DNA of 64,000 bases, taken from positions 10,337,873 through 10,401,872 of the forward strand of contig NC_135222.1 in assembly GCF_052324685.1 (NCBI RefSeq), written 5' to 3'. Below are positions 19,712-30,227 of this stretch, in pieces. Below the pieces are notes generated by a model. That model was not told the origin of the DNA, ran no database searches, and saw nothing but the letters and a program-made list of their open reading frames with translations. The number at the start of each line of letters is the position of its first letter. The first letter of the stretch is position 1. The translations under genes and the position numbers were made by a program. Source of the DNA: Brachyhypopomus gauderio (Eukaryota > Chordata > Actinopteri > Gymnotiformes > Hypopomidae).

Positions 19712-22700
19712 ATGGACAGTTTCTTGATATTTCTTCAAGAAAACAGGCGATTGGACGACATTACTGTGTCAACCTTTCGTGATGAAAAGGTAAATATAAG
19801 CAAGAAACGTAAAACTAAGCAGACAGTATCAGAGAGTTGGTAGACAATGGAGTTGTGTGCACCATGCAACCTACGTGTCTCGTACATAGTTAACAACGGG
19901 TTTATAATGTAATGAAATTGAGCTTTACTGCTGTTTGGTATGGTACAAGTGTGTTAAGCCGATGGGTTTGTTAAAAATGACTCACATATTCGTCCTCGAG
20001 TCTGTACGTACAAAGTTCTGGAAAGTTCTCCCAGACCCATCTTATCACTGATTAAACTTGGATAAATCGGGTTTTAATTTTGAAAATAAAAAGTTAGTCA
20101 AATTAATAAACACGTCCTCTGACATGGTATATTTAGAACTGATGGTGATTTTACAACTGACGGTGGTGACAGTGGCCTCGTTACAAATATACAATTCCAG
20201 AATGTATTTAACTATTTGGTTCAAAAACAATTCTGAGCCCTGTGATTAACATTTTTCAAGGAATATAAGGTACAATTAATATCATTAAGTGTACCCCATC
20301 CACATATCACCAAATATGTGTCAGTGCGCAGTGTCTTGTGCTCGTCGTTGTCTAATGGCGCATTTCCACTAGGGCCTGCTTGGCGCGGTACGGTTCGATA
20401 CGGGTCGCTTCGCAACGGAACGGTACGGTCGCGTTGTGTTTCCATTACAATGGTGAACCACCCCAATGTGGGTGGAGTCGCTGTTGGCGCGCGGGTTGTA
20501 GTGTCGTGACATCATTTGTATGCGACCACAACACCGGCACAACACCCCTTAACAAATAGCATTATTGTATCTTATTTATCTTTATCTTCATTATTGTATG
20601 TGGTTGCTCTAATTATTGATAATAATTTGGTATTACTCAAACAGGCTGAATACACCCTGCATAAAAAGCATCAGTCATACAATCAAATGAAATCAAACTT
20701 TATTATGAAATAGATATTTAAAGTACAACATATGTAAATTATAGTTATAGTTTAAAAAAGTGCAAAAAGCAAATATATACGTATAGCTTTATATGAAATA
20801 AATATTTATAGTACTACAAGCAACATTTTGTGTGCTTTTACTGGCGTCTGTCTCGCATGGTGTTCACAAGTTCGCCAAGCACCCCGAGGAAAGCCCGGTT
20901 GAAGGAAACATTTTCCGCCAACTCCGCTCGCCTCGTCAATGGAAGGGGAATCTTGAACGTAAAAAATAACAAATATTAAACACAAGTATTCCCGTGAAAG
21001 CAACAACAATATAGCGTAACTGCACAAAATGTGTAGCACGTCATCGCTGCTATGGCTACAGCTAACTAGCAAGGCTAAGAGCTAGCTATTGTACAGTAGT
21101 GACTGTGGTGGTAACATTAACTACAAACACAGCTCTAAATTCCTGCGTTTACAATAGATGCGTTCATATTACGTTCATATTACATCTTTTACGAGCCTAG
21201 TAGTAAAACTGTGAAATCACAATACACTCACCATTCTCCGTGGCCTCCAGCACCGACATCGTCGTGTCCAGCACGTTTTCTCTTCCGTTACTGGCTGGCC
21301 GGTGACCGTATACGACATCCATTTGCTGGAACCATTTCCAGTCTTTGCGGTTTGCTCCGCTGCGTCCGTTATGGTCCTTCACCGCCCGGTAATCGCGTTA
21401 AGCTTTTTTAGCTTGGACCGACCGGCACTGCTGAACGGACCGCTGGTAGCCATGAGTGGCCATTAGCGCGGAAACATCGCTAAAAACCTTTACATTTCTA
21501 GTGCCCCTGTCCAGTTCACCCTGGATTTTTTGATCGCTGATTATTAACAGAAAGGTTTGTATCTCGGCGTTTGACCAGGGAACAGACTTCGCTCCTTGGG
21601 TTTTAAAAATGGCTGAGGAGTCCATAGCATAGCGGAGGAGTCGCTCTCCTGACGCACCCTGTGACGACACTCCCTGGCCAATCAGTGTCATGCTGTTCCT
21701 CCACGTCACAGAACTGTACCGCTTCGGAACGGTTAGAACCTCGAGCGAGTCGGTACGAAAAAAGTACCCAAAGGGGCCGGCTAAACGGGTCCTGGTACTA
21801 ATGGAAACACTCACAAACCGACCCGTATCGAACCGTACCGCGCCAAGCAGGCCCTAGTGGAAATGCGCCATAAGTCTGCACGTTTGCGTGTATTTATGTG
21901 AGTTTGTACGTGCGCATACAGCGCCATCTGTTGTCCATTAAACGTGACGCCTGTTGTCAAGCCTGTTGTCAATTTGTGTCTCGTCCTTCACGCTGCACCC
22001 AACGTCACAGCCAGCATATAATCATTAAAAAAATAAAAAATAAACCTGATCTGAGATCATTCCTGGAATATAGAATGTTATTAATTTCCAACAGAATTAG
22101 CACATTTCTCAGTGGGACATGTTTTATCCAAAATCTACAGTGTAATATAGTAATGCTCATATTATCCCACCATGCTGCCACAGATGATAGATAGTAACAG
22201 TAACCGTAACAGTAAACAAATTTTGTGCATTAAAATGCATTTTATAAACACAGCCCACTTATAGTATAAAGTACTCCTATTTAGCTCCCACTCTGAATTT
22301 AAAGGATATTTGGTTGGCATAGTTTCGGTCAATTTGTTGTATTAATTATGTTTTTGTTCACCCCCTATAGATGTTATAGACTGTTGTGCTGTTAATAGCA
22401 TGTCAGATGAGCAACTGATGAAATATGTGCCCAGATTTGGAGACCGGATAGCAGTAAGGCAATACTGCAGAAGGGAAGTGGCTGCATCAGAGGGAATCAG
22501 CAGTACTGTGTCTAAAGCAACTGAAAATCTCATGGCAAAGCTGAACGAAAGACATGCCTGCAAGAGAAAGCATAATGACAGTCAATCTCAAAAACTGTAT
22601 AGGAACTTAAATGCTCAAAAAGCAGAACGGAATTACCAAATGGGACTATTTGAAGAAGTTGGTGACTCCTTTGTTCAGATCAAAGGGAAACGAGGAGGTG

Positions 22701-24420
22701 GAATCAGGCACCTGAAGGCTTTAAAAACAGCTACAATGGCAGAGCTTTTAAAGTGTGGCAAACAGCTGTTCTTTCCAAATGGAAAAAACAAATTGGGTGA
22801 CATAACTGAATTTGAAATCACAATGAGAGACTTTACTGAAGAAGAGCTAGATCCATTGACCACACTGGGTGAACAGTACGAAACAAGGAAAGTGAAAGTA
22901 CTGAGACTTTATCTGTCTTGCAAAAGGATAGACACAACCACTACTCCAAGGGCAGAGGAATCACTGGTTGAACTTCAATCTACTTCTGCTATGATAAACT
23001 TTCCCTCAGCAGAGAACTACAGTGTAACAGCAGAGAACAGTAGTGTAACAGCAGAGAACAGCAGTTTAACAGCAGAGAACAGTAGTGTAACAGCAGAGAA
23101 CAGCAGTGTTTTTGTTGATTTAGTGTCTCTTCCAGTGGACAGTGTGGTGCTGGTTGAAGATGATACATTTCATACAATACAAGAGACAAGTGCCATTTCA
23201 GTTGATGAAGAAATTCAGCTTGGTTATGCTTTCATGCAGGAAGATGTAATACTTGATGATACAATTCCTCTGGATCCATTTGAAAGGGCACAAACACCAC
23301 CACCACCACACATCACAAAGATGAGGCTTCGGAGGGGACATGTTTTTCAAGATCTGAATGCTGCTTTTAAGAATGGCTTGGTGTCAGTAGATGACTCCTT
23401 GGTAGAAATTGAGATGGTTCTGCCTAATGGTAGTACTGAAAAAGGGGAGGACAGTGGTGGGATTCTGCGAGATGCACTGAGTGAGTACTGGGAGACTTTT
23501 TTAATGAAATGTACAACAGGAAATACCCTGAAAGTACCAATGACCAGACATGACATGAAAGATGAATGGGAATGTGTAGCCAAAGTGATGGTACTAGGCT
23601 ACAATACTGTTAAATACTTCCCCATTATGCTTGCCAAGCCCTTCCTCTGCTACTCTCTTGGACTGGTAATTGCTGAGGATGACCTCTTTTCAGCATTTTT
23701 GGCAACAATTCCTCCAGAGGAAAAGCAACTTGCCGAACAAGCAGTGAGAGACTTTTCATCTGTCTCTGGAAGTGAAGAATGGTTTGAATTCTTAGAGGCT
23801 CATGATGTGAAACTTCTTGTCACTGAGAAGAATGCAAGAAAAACTTTACTTGAGGTGGTGCACAAAGAAATTGTCCAAAATCCTGCTTACATAGCAGAGC
23901 AATGGAGTCATGTGTTAAAAAGATTGAGATTGCCTTCAGGAGGGTTAGATGAATTGATGACTAGTCTCACTCCTACAGCAAGGAAGGTTGTAGCCATACT
24001 TCAACATGAAAGCCTCAGTAACCGAGAGCAACAAATCCTGGATTTCCTTAAGAGGTTCATCAGGAATTGCAGTGATGTTCGCCTAAAAAAGTTTCTCCGT
24101 TTTTGCACTGGTGAGTGGGAATTACATTAAACTTACTATTACATAATGTCTCTCTGATTGACTCAAGGCTTTTGTTCTGTTTTGTAAATTGTGTTTGGAT
24201 CAATTGAGTACATTTTTTGTCAATAGGAGCTGACCTCCTTGTTGCCAGTGCTATCCATGTTAGATTTGTTGAACCGAACAGTGCCTTCACAAGAAGCCCT
24301 CAGGCCCACACCTGTGGATGTGTGTTGGAAGTCCCAAACAATTACACTTCCTACCCTGAACTTGCAGAAGAGTTTGGGAGTGTTCTTGATGCAAACATAT
24401 GGGTGATGGATATTATATAA
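19712..24420 (+). CDS. HECT-domain E3 ubiquitin ligase, G2E3-like, carried by the transposon
   Basis: Exon 2 runs from an acceptor at 22370 to 24110 and exon 3 from 24227 to TAA at 24418-24420, joined in phase. A likely first exon at 19712-19789 (MDSFLIFLQENRRLDD...) has the character of the SAM-like N-terminus of fish G2E3-like proteins. However, its donor and the obvious exon 2 acceptor differ in phase by one base, so translation may instead start at the ATG at 22400. From there the product is about 636 residues: an N-terminal region (DEQLMKYVPRFGDRIA), a middle with a 7-residue repeat, and a HECT domain from about residue 310. GEDSGGILRDALSEY lies in the HECT N-lobe. The C-lobe has HTCGCVLEVP, whose first Cys (codon 24313-24315) sits where the ubiquitin-accepting cysteine belongs. 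HECT ligases pass ubiquitin from E2 to substrate through that cysteine. No RING or PHD finger is visible. The substrate is unknown. Confidence 0.85.
20356..21870. mobile_element. PIF/Harbinger-type non-autonomous DNA transposon
   Basis: A 1515-bp element with 52-bp perfect terminal inverted repeats beginning TGGCGCATTTCCACTAGGGC, flanked by a TAA target duplication (20353-20355 and 21871-21873). The 3-bp TWA target is characteristic of PIF/Harbinger. It carries only a SANT/Myb-like gene remnant on the minus strand. No DDE nuclease gene is present, so it would depend on another copy for movement. Confidence 0.85.
20838..21625 (-). pseudogene. SANT/Myb-like (trihelix) protein of the Harbinger element, frameshifted
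   Basis: The frame starts at the ATG at 21625 (MDSSAIFKTQGAKSVPWSNAEIQTF...). It shows a trihelix-like Myb domain with the key Trp in VPWSNAE and ends early at 21398. The continuation (VKDHNGRSGANRKDWKWFQQMD) lies in another frame at 21382-21232, so at least one indel near 21385-21410 has broken it. A donor GTGAGT follows at about 21227. A last exon at about 20927-20838 reads AELAENVSFNRAFLGVLGEL before TAA, in a frame that also does not join cleanly. Harbinger elements normally encode such a DNA-binding partner besides the nuclease. This copy is dead. Confidence 0.65.
23009..23109 (+). repeat. coding 21-bp minisatellite in the HECT gene
   Basis: Nearly five in-frame copies of a 21-bp unit encode SSVTAEN-type heptapeptides between the N-terminal and HECT regions. 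It is likely a flexible linker of variable copy number. Confidence 0.9.
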
Positions 24421-25813
24421 GGTAAGATTTATATGTTGCACAAAAAAATGTTACCATCCTTTCATTTAAATTTTGTTGTCTTATTATTTTTTAAAGGATG
24501 TCATGTACTCTTTACCATTACACACCTTATGGTCTATATAATTTGTCAAAGAAAATAATTCCCCAGTGGTGCCACTGATATTGCTACCCTTTAAAGAGAC
24601 CCAGAAATGAAAAATGGCTTGGCAGACCAGCAACACTGCCCACATCAGATAAAAAACACAAAGCTTTTATCTTTAAAAGAGAAGAATAATTAAGCTTCAT
24701 TCTCACTTTATATCTGAGAACATCTACAGATGTTTGTGTCCATATTTTCACTGTGAATTGGCTGTGAGTTTGAAAGCACATGAAAACACTGTTTAAAGCA
24801 CTTACTGAGGAAATTGTAAACAGATGACAAATTACTTTAAATTTACACCTAACCTGGGCATCTGAGATATAAAGTAAAATACAGAATCGTCCTTTATTTG
24901 GCAACTAAATGTTACTTAATAAACTACATGTTGTGATTTGTTACGTAGTTCCATAAATGTCCAGCACACTTCAGTGCCTGGAACGACCCACTCGTCTGCA
25001 CTGTTAACTCTGCTTTTGGCTTTTAACGTAGCTAGCTAACTCTCCAGCCCCTATTATTTAGATAAATCCAATGTATATAAACCTCCATAATGTCTTCGGG
25101 AAATCACTGGACACTGTATTCCTCACAGTTATGCACATAAAAAGTTACATTAAGTATATTTAAAATGTTTGTTGTTGTTGCACACAAACATGTTTCAATT
25201 AAGATTTAATTAACTGCACTTTATAAGAGTGAAATTAGATGAAAGTGTGATTTTGTGGTTTTGTAGTGCTATATGTATAGCCATATTCTTAATTGCCTCT
25301 GCTGAAATAGTAACATCCAGCTGTTTTTGTCCTAGGTGGCTGAGAGGTGTATGTGTCTGAATGCAAGTCCAAAGACAAGTCCAGATTTTAGCACGTTGCT
25401 TTTTTAAAAAACAATGTTCAACTGATGTGTTAAAATATGTTCAACCACCTGTTATCATAATTTAAGTATTTGTCCCACCTTTACTGTTATAGATGTATTG
25501 TTGCTGTTCATCGTTCAGCAGTTTTGTTAGTCTTTCATTGCTTCTTTTCTGTGAAAGAACCCTATGAAACACTTGTACCCTTAACTACATCATTTTTTAA
25601 TATTCCTTTGCACAAACGTTAGCATTTTATTATTTTAAATGCAGTGTTCCACTGATGTGTTAAAACAAATGGGCAACCATCTATGCTATCATAATTGTAG
25701 TATACAAATACTATGTATTCTGATACTAATAATAAACCAATTGTTTTGCATGTACTGCCAGAAATCATTTCAGGTCAGTGAAACTGTCCATAGCAGCATC
25801 CTCAGTTAACTTG
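24421..25813. other. gene-free stretch between the two convergent transposon genes
   Basis: AT-rich DNA between the 3' ends of the HECT gene and the transposase gene. It presumably holds both 3' UTRs. Nothing else is recognised. Confidence 0.6.
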
Positions 25814-27639
25814 TTAAGCTTGTACTCTATCTGCCAAATTTAACATTGTAGTCAGCTCCTGCCTTAAGGAAAGATAGAGGTCAAGGGCACCATACACATC
25901 TGCTGGAACACTGAGATGGTGCTGTGCCATGACATGTGTACAGATGGTAAACACATCCTTGTCACAAGGTACATCACATCGGTGAGTGCATTGATCTTCG
26001 CAGGTGGTACACTCTATCTCTGGCACATGGCATAAGTAGTCCTCGGTGCCATATAACTCCGGAAGTGTGTACATCACATGTGGCCGACCATGGGGTACAA
26101 GGTCATTCCTCAAAGGGCGAATAAGGTGGCTGTTCCAGGTATCTTTGACCAAATCCAACTCATCCTTTAAAGAAAAATACAGAAAAGTGTGATATTCAGG
26201 TTTTCCAACACAGTGCTTTAACTAACCAGGTTTTCCTACTTGCAGTAATTTTATTCTAATGTTTTTATTTATAGTATTTTACCAAGACCTCATTTAACAT
26301 ATTACATTTAGATGCACATGCACAATTGTTGTTTGTACAATGCTGATTATATTGTTTTATATATTATATATTACTATGTATGAGCATTATTACAAAAGCA
26401 TTTGGATATTCAATATAGTAGTAGTCACATAAAATATTAGTTAATATTATATGCACCAGTTTTCTAGTTACTCCTAGATTGCATTTACACTCAGGCAGTT
26501 TATGAGAGCCAACTACCATAGAAAGTACACTTTAAATATGTACAATAAACCTGTAGCCCATCTGTTGCTTTATACTTGATTAGCTCTTTGTTATGATTCA
26601 GATGTTGAACCATCCTCTGCATAGCACTGACACTGACAAGATGTGGAAAAACAACACAGCTGTGCATGTACCAACACCATGTTTGTACATTTCTTAGATT
26701 TACAATAATGTAATGACCAATGAATGTAGGTACAGCACAGGTATACCTAATTAACTGGACAATTAGTACAAATAGGAAGAGGCACACAAATATAATTGAA
26801 ACACTTACCTGTATTAGGCCCAGGAAGCAGAATAATATGAGGTTCTTGTCTAAGAAGCCTCCATCAAAGTTCCCATAATCTTTAAGGTGATGGAAGTGTT
26901 CAAGCCAGAATTCCACACATTCCTTTTGCAGAAAACCCCACCAGCTCTCAATTCTCTGGTTGCTAGTACTGTGGCCGTAGATAAAGCTTCTGCCTCCAGC
27001 TTGTAGATCATCATCACTATGGCGCAAGTACAGCTGAATGTTCCTGACTGTACAGTTTTCTGTTCCCAAATCTGTCCTAATGATTCGGGCAGTTCCACCA
27101 AGCTCTCTGACAGTGTCAAGATAGTAACCTCCAATAACTCTGGGGTCACTGCTAGTGCAGTATGCATTCAGCCACAACATTTTCCTTGAGAATCCGTCAA
27201 TGGCCCCATTGATGCATATGCCGAATGGTTTCAATTTGTCATATGAGTCAACATGCCATACAAAATTGGGGCCTTTTGCAAAGTATGCTCTTCTGTGCAA
27301 TCTTCTTTTTCTTCGCATTTCAGTGCTCAATGGATCAAGAGTGGACAGAATTAGGCGCACATCTTCTTTGCGAACATTCAGTCCCCTTGCCTTGCATTTA
27401 CTGTACATCCATCTGTATCCATGCAAAGTGCCTGAGCCCTGGAGTTCTTCCTGTATAAAATTAATTATATCTAACCAGTTGCTGAATTCTTTCCTGCGAA
27501 AAAGTCCATTTCGTTTTAAGACCCTTTTAAGGGTCTTCATGCTGATAACAATCCTGTGTTTTACACAAAGAATATACAGCATTTCCTCATATTTTATGCC
27601 CAGGTGAAAATAATGTTCAATTAGATCCAGTCTGCTCAT
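25814..27639 (-). CDS. integrase-like DDE transposase of the 9.3-kb element
   Basis: Two exons on the minus strand, 27639-26809 and 26164-25814, join in phase 0 with GTAAGT and AAAG borders and give 393 residues. The ATG at 27639 opens MSRLDLIEHYFHLGIKYEEM, the start of a helix-turn-helix region that runs to about residue 50. The catalytic core has the D-D-E layout of retroviral-type integrases: D131 in FVWHVDSYDKL, D190 in IIRTDLGTEN and E231 in NQRIESWW, with 40 residues between the last two. A C-terminal region with clustered Cys and His (CTTCEDQCTHRCDVPC) follows and may bind zinc. All three acidic residues are intact and there is no stop, so it may be active. The fold and DDE spacing fit rve-like or IS3-like transposases; the exact superfamily is inferred. 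It is transcribed inward from the right inverted repeat, convergent with the HECT gene. Confidence 0.8.
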
Positions 27640-28228
27640 TTTGGGGTTATGAAGAAATCCTCACCAACACCTAGCAACAAAAAAGGACAAAGAGATTAAA
27701 AAAAGTTTCATATAAAAAGAACATAGAAGAAGAAGAACAGACTGAAAGCAGCACATTTGACATATTTAATTATTCTGCCAGTTCATGCCTAATATGCAAC
27801 TTTGTTGACAATATTCCATGTGGTGATTCCATTCAATTTGACTTAGTCATCCCAATGTGCATACAGGTACTCTACAACAACTAAATTACATATAAAGTAC
27901 ATGTCATATGTCCATGCAAATTGACAAATGTTGGCTAGGAGGTGCTGCCCCCTTGTCTATATGCAATGAAGTACTCATGTTTCCACATCTAATGTAAAAC
28001 CATATCAGAAATCCATATCAGAAGAATAGCAGGTGTTACTCCAGTAGGAGGGGGTAAGAAATCACAAAAGAATATGACAAATACAAGCGAGCAATTTACC
28101 GTTAAGTATATGACTAAAATGAAAAATGAGAAAAAAATATAAATACCTTACATGCAACGTACGAACAGTTTAAATGCACGCAAATACGCCGTGGTACACT
28201 AAATTATGTTGCCGAGCATTATCCACAA
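27640..28228 (-). other. transposase gene upstream region
   Basis: AT-rich sequence between the transposase ATG and the right inverted repeat. It probably contains its promoter and possibly a 5' UTR exon. No motif is distinct enough to call. Confidence 0.4.
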
Positions 28229-28605
28229 AATACGGAGCCCTTGAGGGGTTACTACGGAGCTCTGGAGGGGTTACTAGGGAGAAATCTACGGAAGCCCGGA
28301 GAAAGCAAAATCCGTGCGTACGGTTTATAAATCCGTGCGTACGGTTTAGTAATCCGTGCGTACGGTTTATAAATCCGTGCGTACGGTTTAGTAATCCGTG
28401 CGTACGGTTTATAAATCCGTGCGTACGGTTTATAAATCCGTGCGTACGGTTTAGTAATCCGTGCGTACGGTTTATAAATCCGTGCGTACGGTTTAGTAAT
28501 CCGTGCGTACGGTTTAGTAATCCGTACGTACGGTTTATAAATCCGTGCGTACGGATTTTGCTCTTCAAATTTTTTTTTCGCCAGTGACCCTTACGGGGCT
28601 CCGTA
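28229..28605. repeat. right terminal inverted repeat with 21-bp array
   Basis: The inverted counterpart of the left arm. An inner block at 28231-28291 is rich in GGAGGGGTTACTAGGGAGAAA. Twelve 21-bp units follow (core CCGTGCGTACGG with TTTATAAAT or TTTAGTAAT spacers, about 28310-28555). The outer block closes with GGGGCTCCGTA. Confidence 0.9.
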
Positions 28606-28714
28606 CTATTGGATGAAAACATAAAAAAAAACTTTTCATGGAATATCCTTTATAGTGGGCAACAGGAAAACTGAGAGCCAGTTTCAGTAACTGAGAATGT
28701 CAGAAAACTGTGGA

Positions 28715-29195
28715 ATGTGCTCTCCAGGTCGGGAGTGAGTTCTCAAGTGGAGGAGTTCAAGTATCTCTTGTTCACGAGTGAGGGATGGAATTGAAGGTTG
28801 ATGGGCAGATTGGTGCAACATCTGCAGTGTTGTGGATGCTATACCAGATCGTTGTGGTGAAGAGACAACTCCATGTAGAGAGGAGCCATTTGAGGTTGTT
28901 TTGGCATCTGGTCGGGATGCCCCCTCGATGCTTCCCTGGTGAGGTGTTTCAGGCATGTCAAACTGGGGGAGACTCAGGACACGCTGGAGAGATATTATCT
29001 TTTTGCTGTCTTGGGAACACCTCAGGATACCCCTCAGAGGAGCTGGAAGAGGTGGCTGGGACGAGGAAAGCCTGGACGTCTTATCTAAGGCTACTGTCCC
29101 TGCAACCCAGGTAAGCGGATGGATGGATGAATGGAAGAGTGGATGGATGAATGGATGAAAGGTTGGATGGATGAATGGATGAAAAAGTTTACAAA
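28715..29195 (+). mobile_element. RTE-like LINE 3' remnant with GATG-repeat tail
   Basis: The + strand carries broken reading pieces of a non-LTR reverse transcriptase C-terminus in several frames, for example GGGRDARCFPGEVFQAC-like and TRWRDIISFLLSWEH-like stretches. It ends in a GGATGGATGAATGG microsatellite tail. The order of motifs matches the common fish LINE with RMPP, LPGEVF and RWRDY blocks near its end. An internal part is deleted and the frame is broken. Confidence 0.6.
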
Positions 29196-29217
29196 CACTG
29201 TTTAGCTTTTTAGTCCT

Positions 29218-29653
29218 TGTAACGATCTGCGCGGGGCAGAACAGGGAGGCGGACACAAGCGCTGAGGAGAGCGAGATTTATTACAGGAAATTCCATAGGC
29301 AGAGTCGATGTAACGGGCATGGGTCATAACGGGTTGGCAATCCTGACATGAAATGTACAAAGGCATGAACACGGACAAAGAAAACAACAAGGAGGACTCA
29401 CGAAACAGCAGCACTAGGGCGAACAGGCAAAACACAGCGAAAAACAAAAAGACCGACAACTAGACCTGGGAGACACAGGGACTAATATACACAGGACTAA
29501 ACTAGGGACAGGTGATGACAATGACACAGGGGTGTGGTAACAAACAAGGAATCCATCAAAACCAACGAGCAGGGCGGGACAAACAGGCAGGGAACACGGA
29601 CATGAGGGAACCCAGAGTGACAGCTACGAGAGGGGGCGTTGCCCTACGTGACA
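29218..29653 (-). mobile_element. solo LTR (family B)
   Basis: 436 bp starting TGTAACGATCTGCG and ending CTACGTGACA, flanked by GTCCT duplications (29213-29217 and 29654-29658). It matches the solo LTR at 57838-58285 at both ends, including GGGCAGAACAGGGAGGCGGA. The polyadenylation signal reads on the minus strand. Confidence 0.85.
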
Positions 29654-29658
29654 GTCCT

Positions 29659-30227
29659 TTTTTATTATTTCCTGATCTGCCAGTATAAGAAATACTTATA
29701 CTGATGCAATGTATATCAGCATAAACAGGAATACAGTTACTTAATCAGGAAGAATAACATAGGTGGATTCATAGGAATTCATAGGTGATAAATTTATAAA
29801 TAAATAAAAAAATCTAGGTTTCCACAATTCCACAAAATCACCACACTAAATAAATTTGTTAGTCAGCCCAAACACTTGGAAACAAAGTTTCACACTTTCC
29901 GCAGGTGGTACATAACTTCAGATCACTTAAGCCGAGCTGCTACCAGCATTATTTTTCACACATTGAAAGATATTACATTTCACACACTTGACATGTTTTC
30001 TAACCGCATCCTGCATTTTGGCATTGTGATTAAAAAATCTTCTCTGCCTCAGTCAAATTTGTATCACCTGTGATACCATTAATTTCATATAAAAACATGT
30101 AGTAATGTCAACTCTACTCTTTAGAAACATATGCAGTAATGCTAATCTGCAGGCATGACTTATGTAGACTTATTTTATTTAACTGAGAACTGAGGTTCCC
30201 AGGAGATGTGTGGAAGACTTTACACTA
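29659..30227. other. gene-free stretch downstream of the HELZ2-like gene
   Basis: AT-rich sequence with no recognised element. It probably holds the 3' UTR of the minus-strand HELZ2-like gene. Confidence 0.5.

Larger units (their letters stand above)
20318..22009 (+). mobile_element. truncated family A LTR inside the transposon, split by Harbinger
   Basis: The blocks 20318-20355 (GTGCGCAGTGTCTTGTGCTC...) and 21871-22009 (CTGCACGTTTGCGTG ... AACGTCACA) join into one copy of the 3' portion of the family A LTR in + orientation. Its 5' part is missing. The Harbinger element at 20356-21870 lies exactly at the break. It falls in the intron between the first and second HECT exons. Confidence 0.65.
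19273..28605. mobile_element. 9.3-kb DNA transposon with HECT ligase and DDE integrase genes
   Basis: The element starts TACGGAGCCCCGTA and ends with its inverted copy. Both ends are directly flanked by CTATTG (19267-19272 and 28606-28611), a 6-bp target duplication. The outer 54 bp of the two ends differ at only two positions. Each arm continues into an array of twelve 21-bp CGTACG units and a further inverted block. It carries two convergent spliced genes: a HECT-domain ligase (+, 19712-24420) and an HTH/DDE integrase-like transposase (-, 25814-27639). Part of its length comes from a later LTR fragment and a Harbinger insertion. The DDE type and 6-bp duplication suggest the IS3-like eukaryotic group called IS3EU, as I recall it; that name needs a library comparison. 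Confidence 0.85.

Noticed and set aside
19273..28605. Polinton/Maverick interpretation, suggested by the 6-bp duplication and integrase
   Set aside because: No DNA polymerase B, ATPase or capsid gene is present, the element is too short, and the ends are TACGG rather than AG...CT.
28174..28622. Long frames on both strands with repeated NPCVRF and NRTHGL units
   Set aside because: They are translations of the 21-bp subterminal repeat array, whose unit length is a multiple of three. The same happens at 19310-19600.
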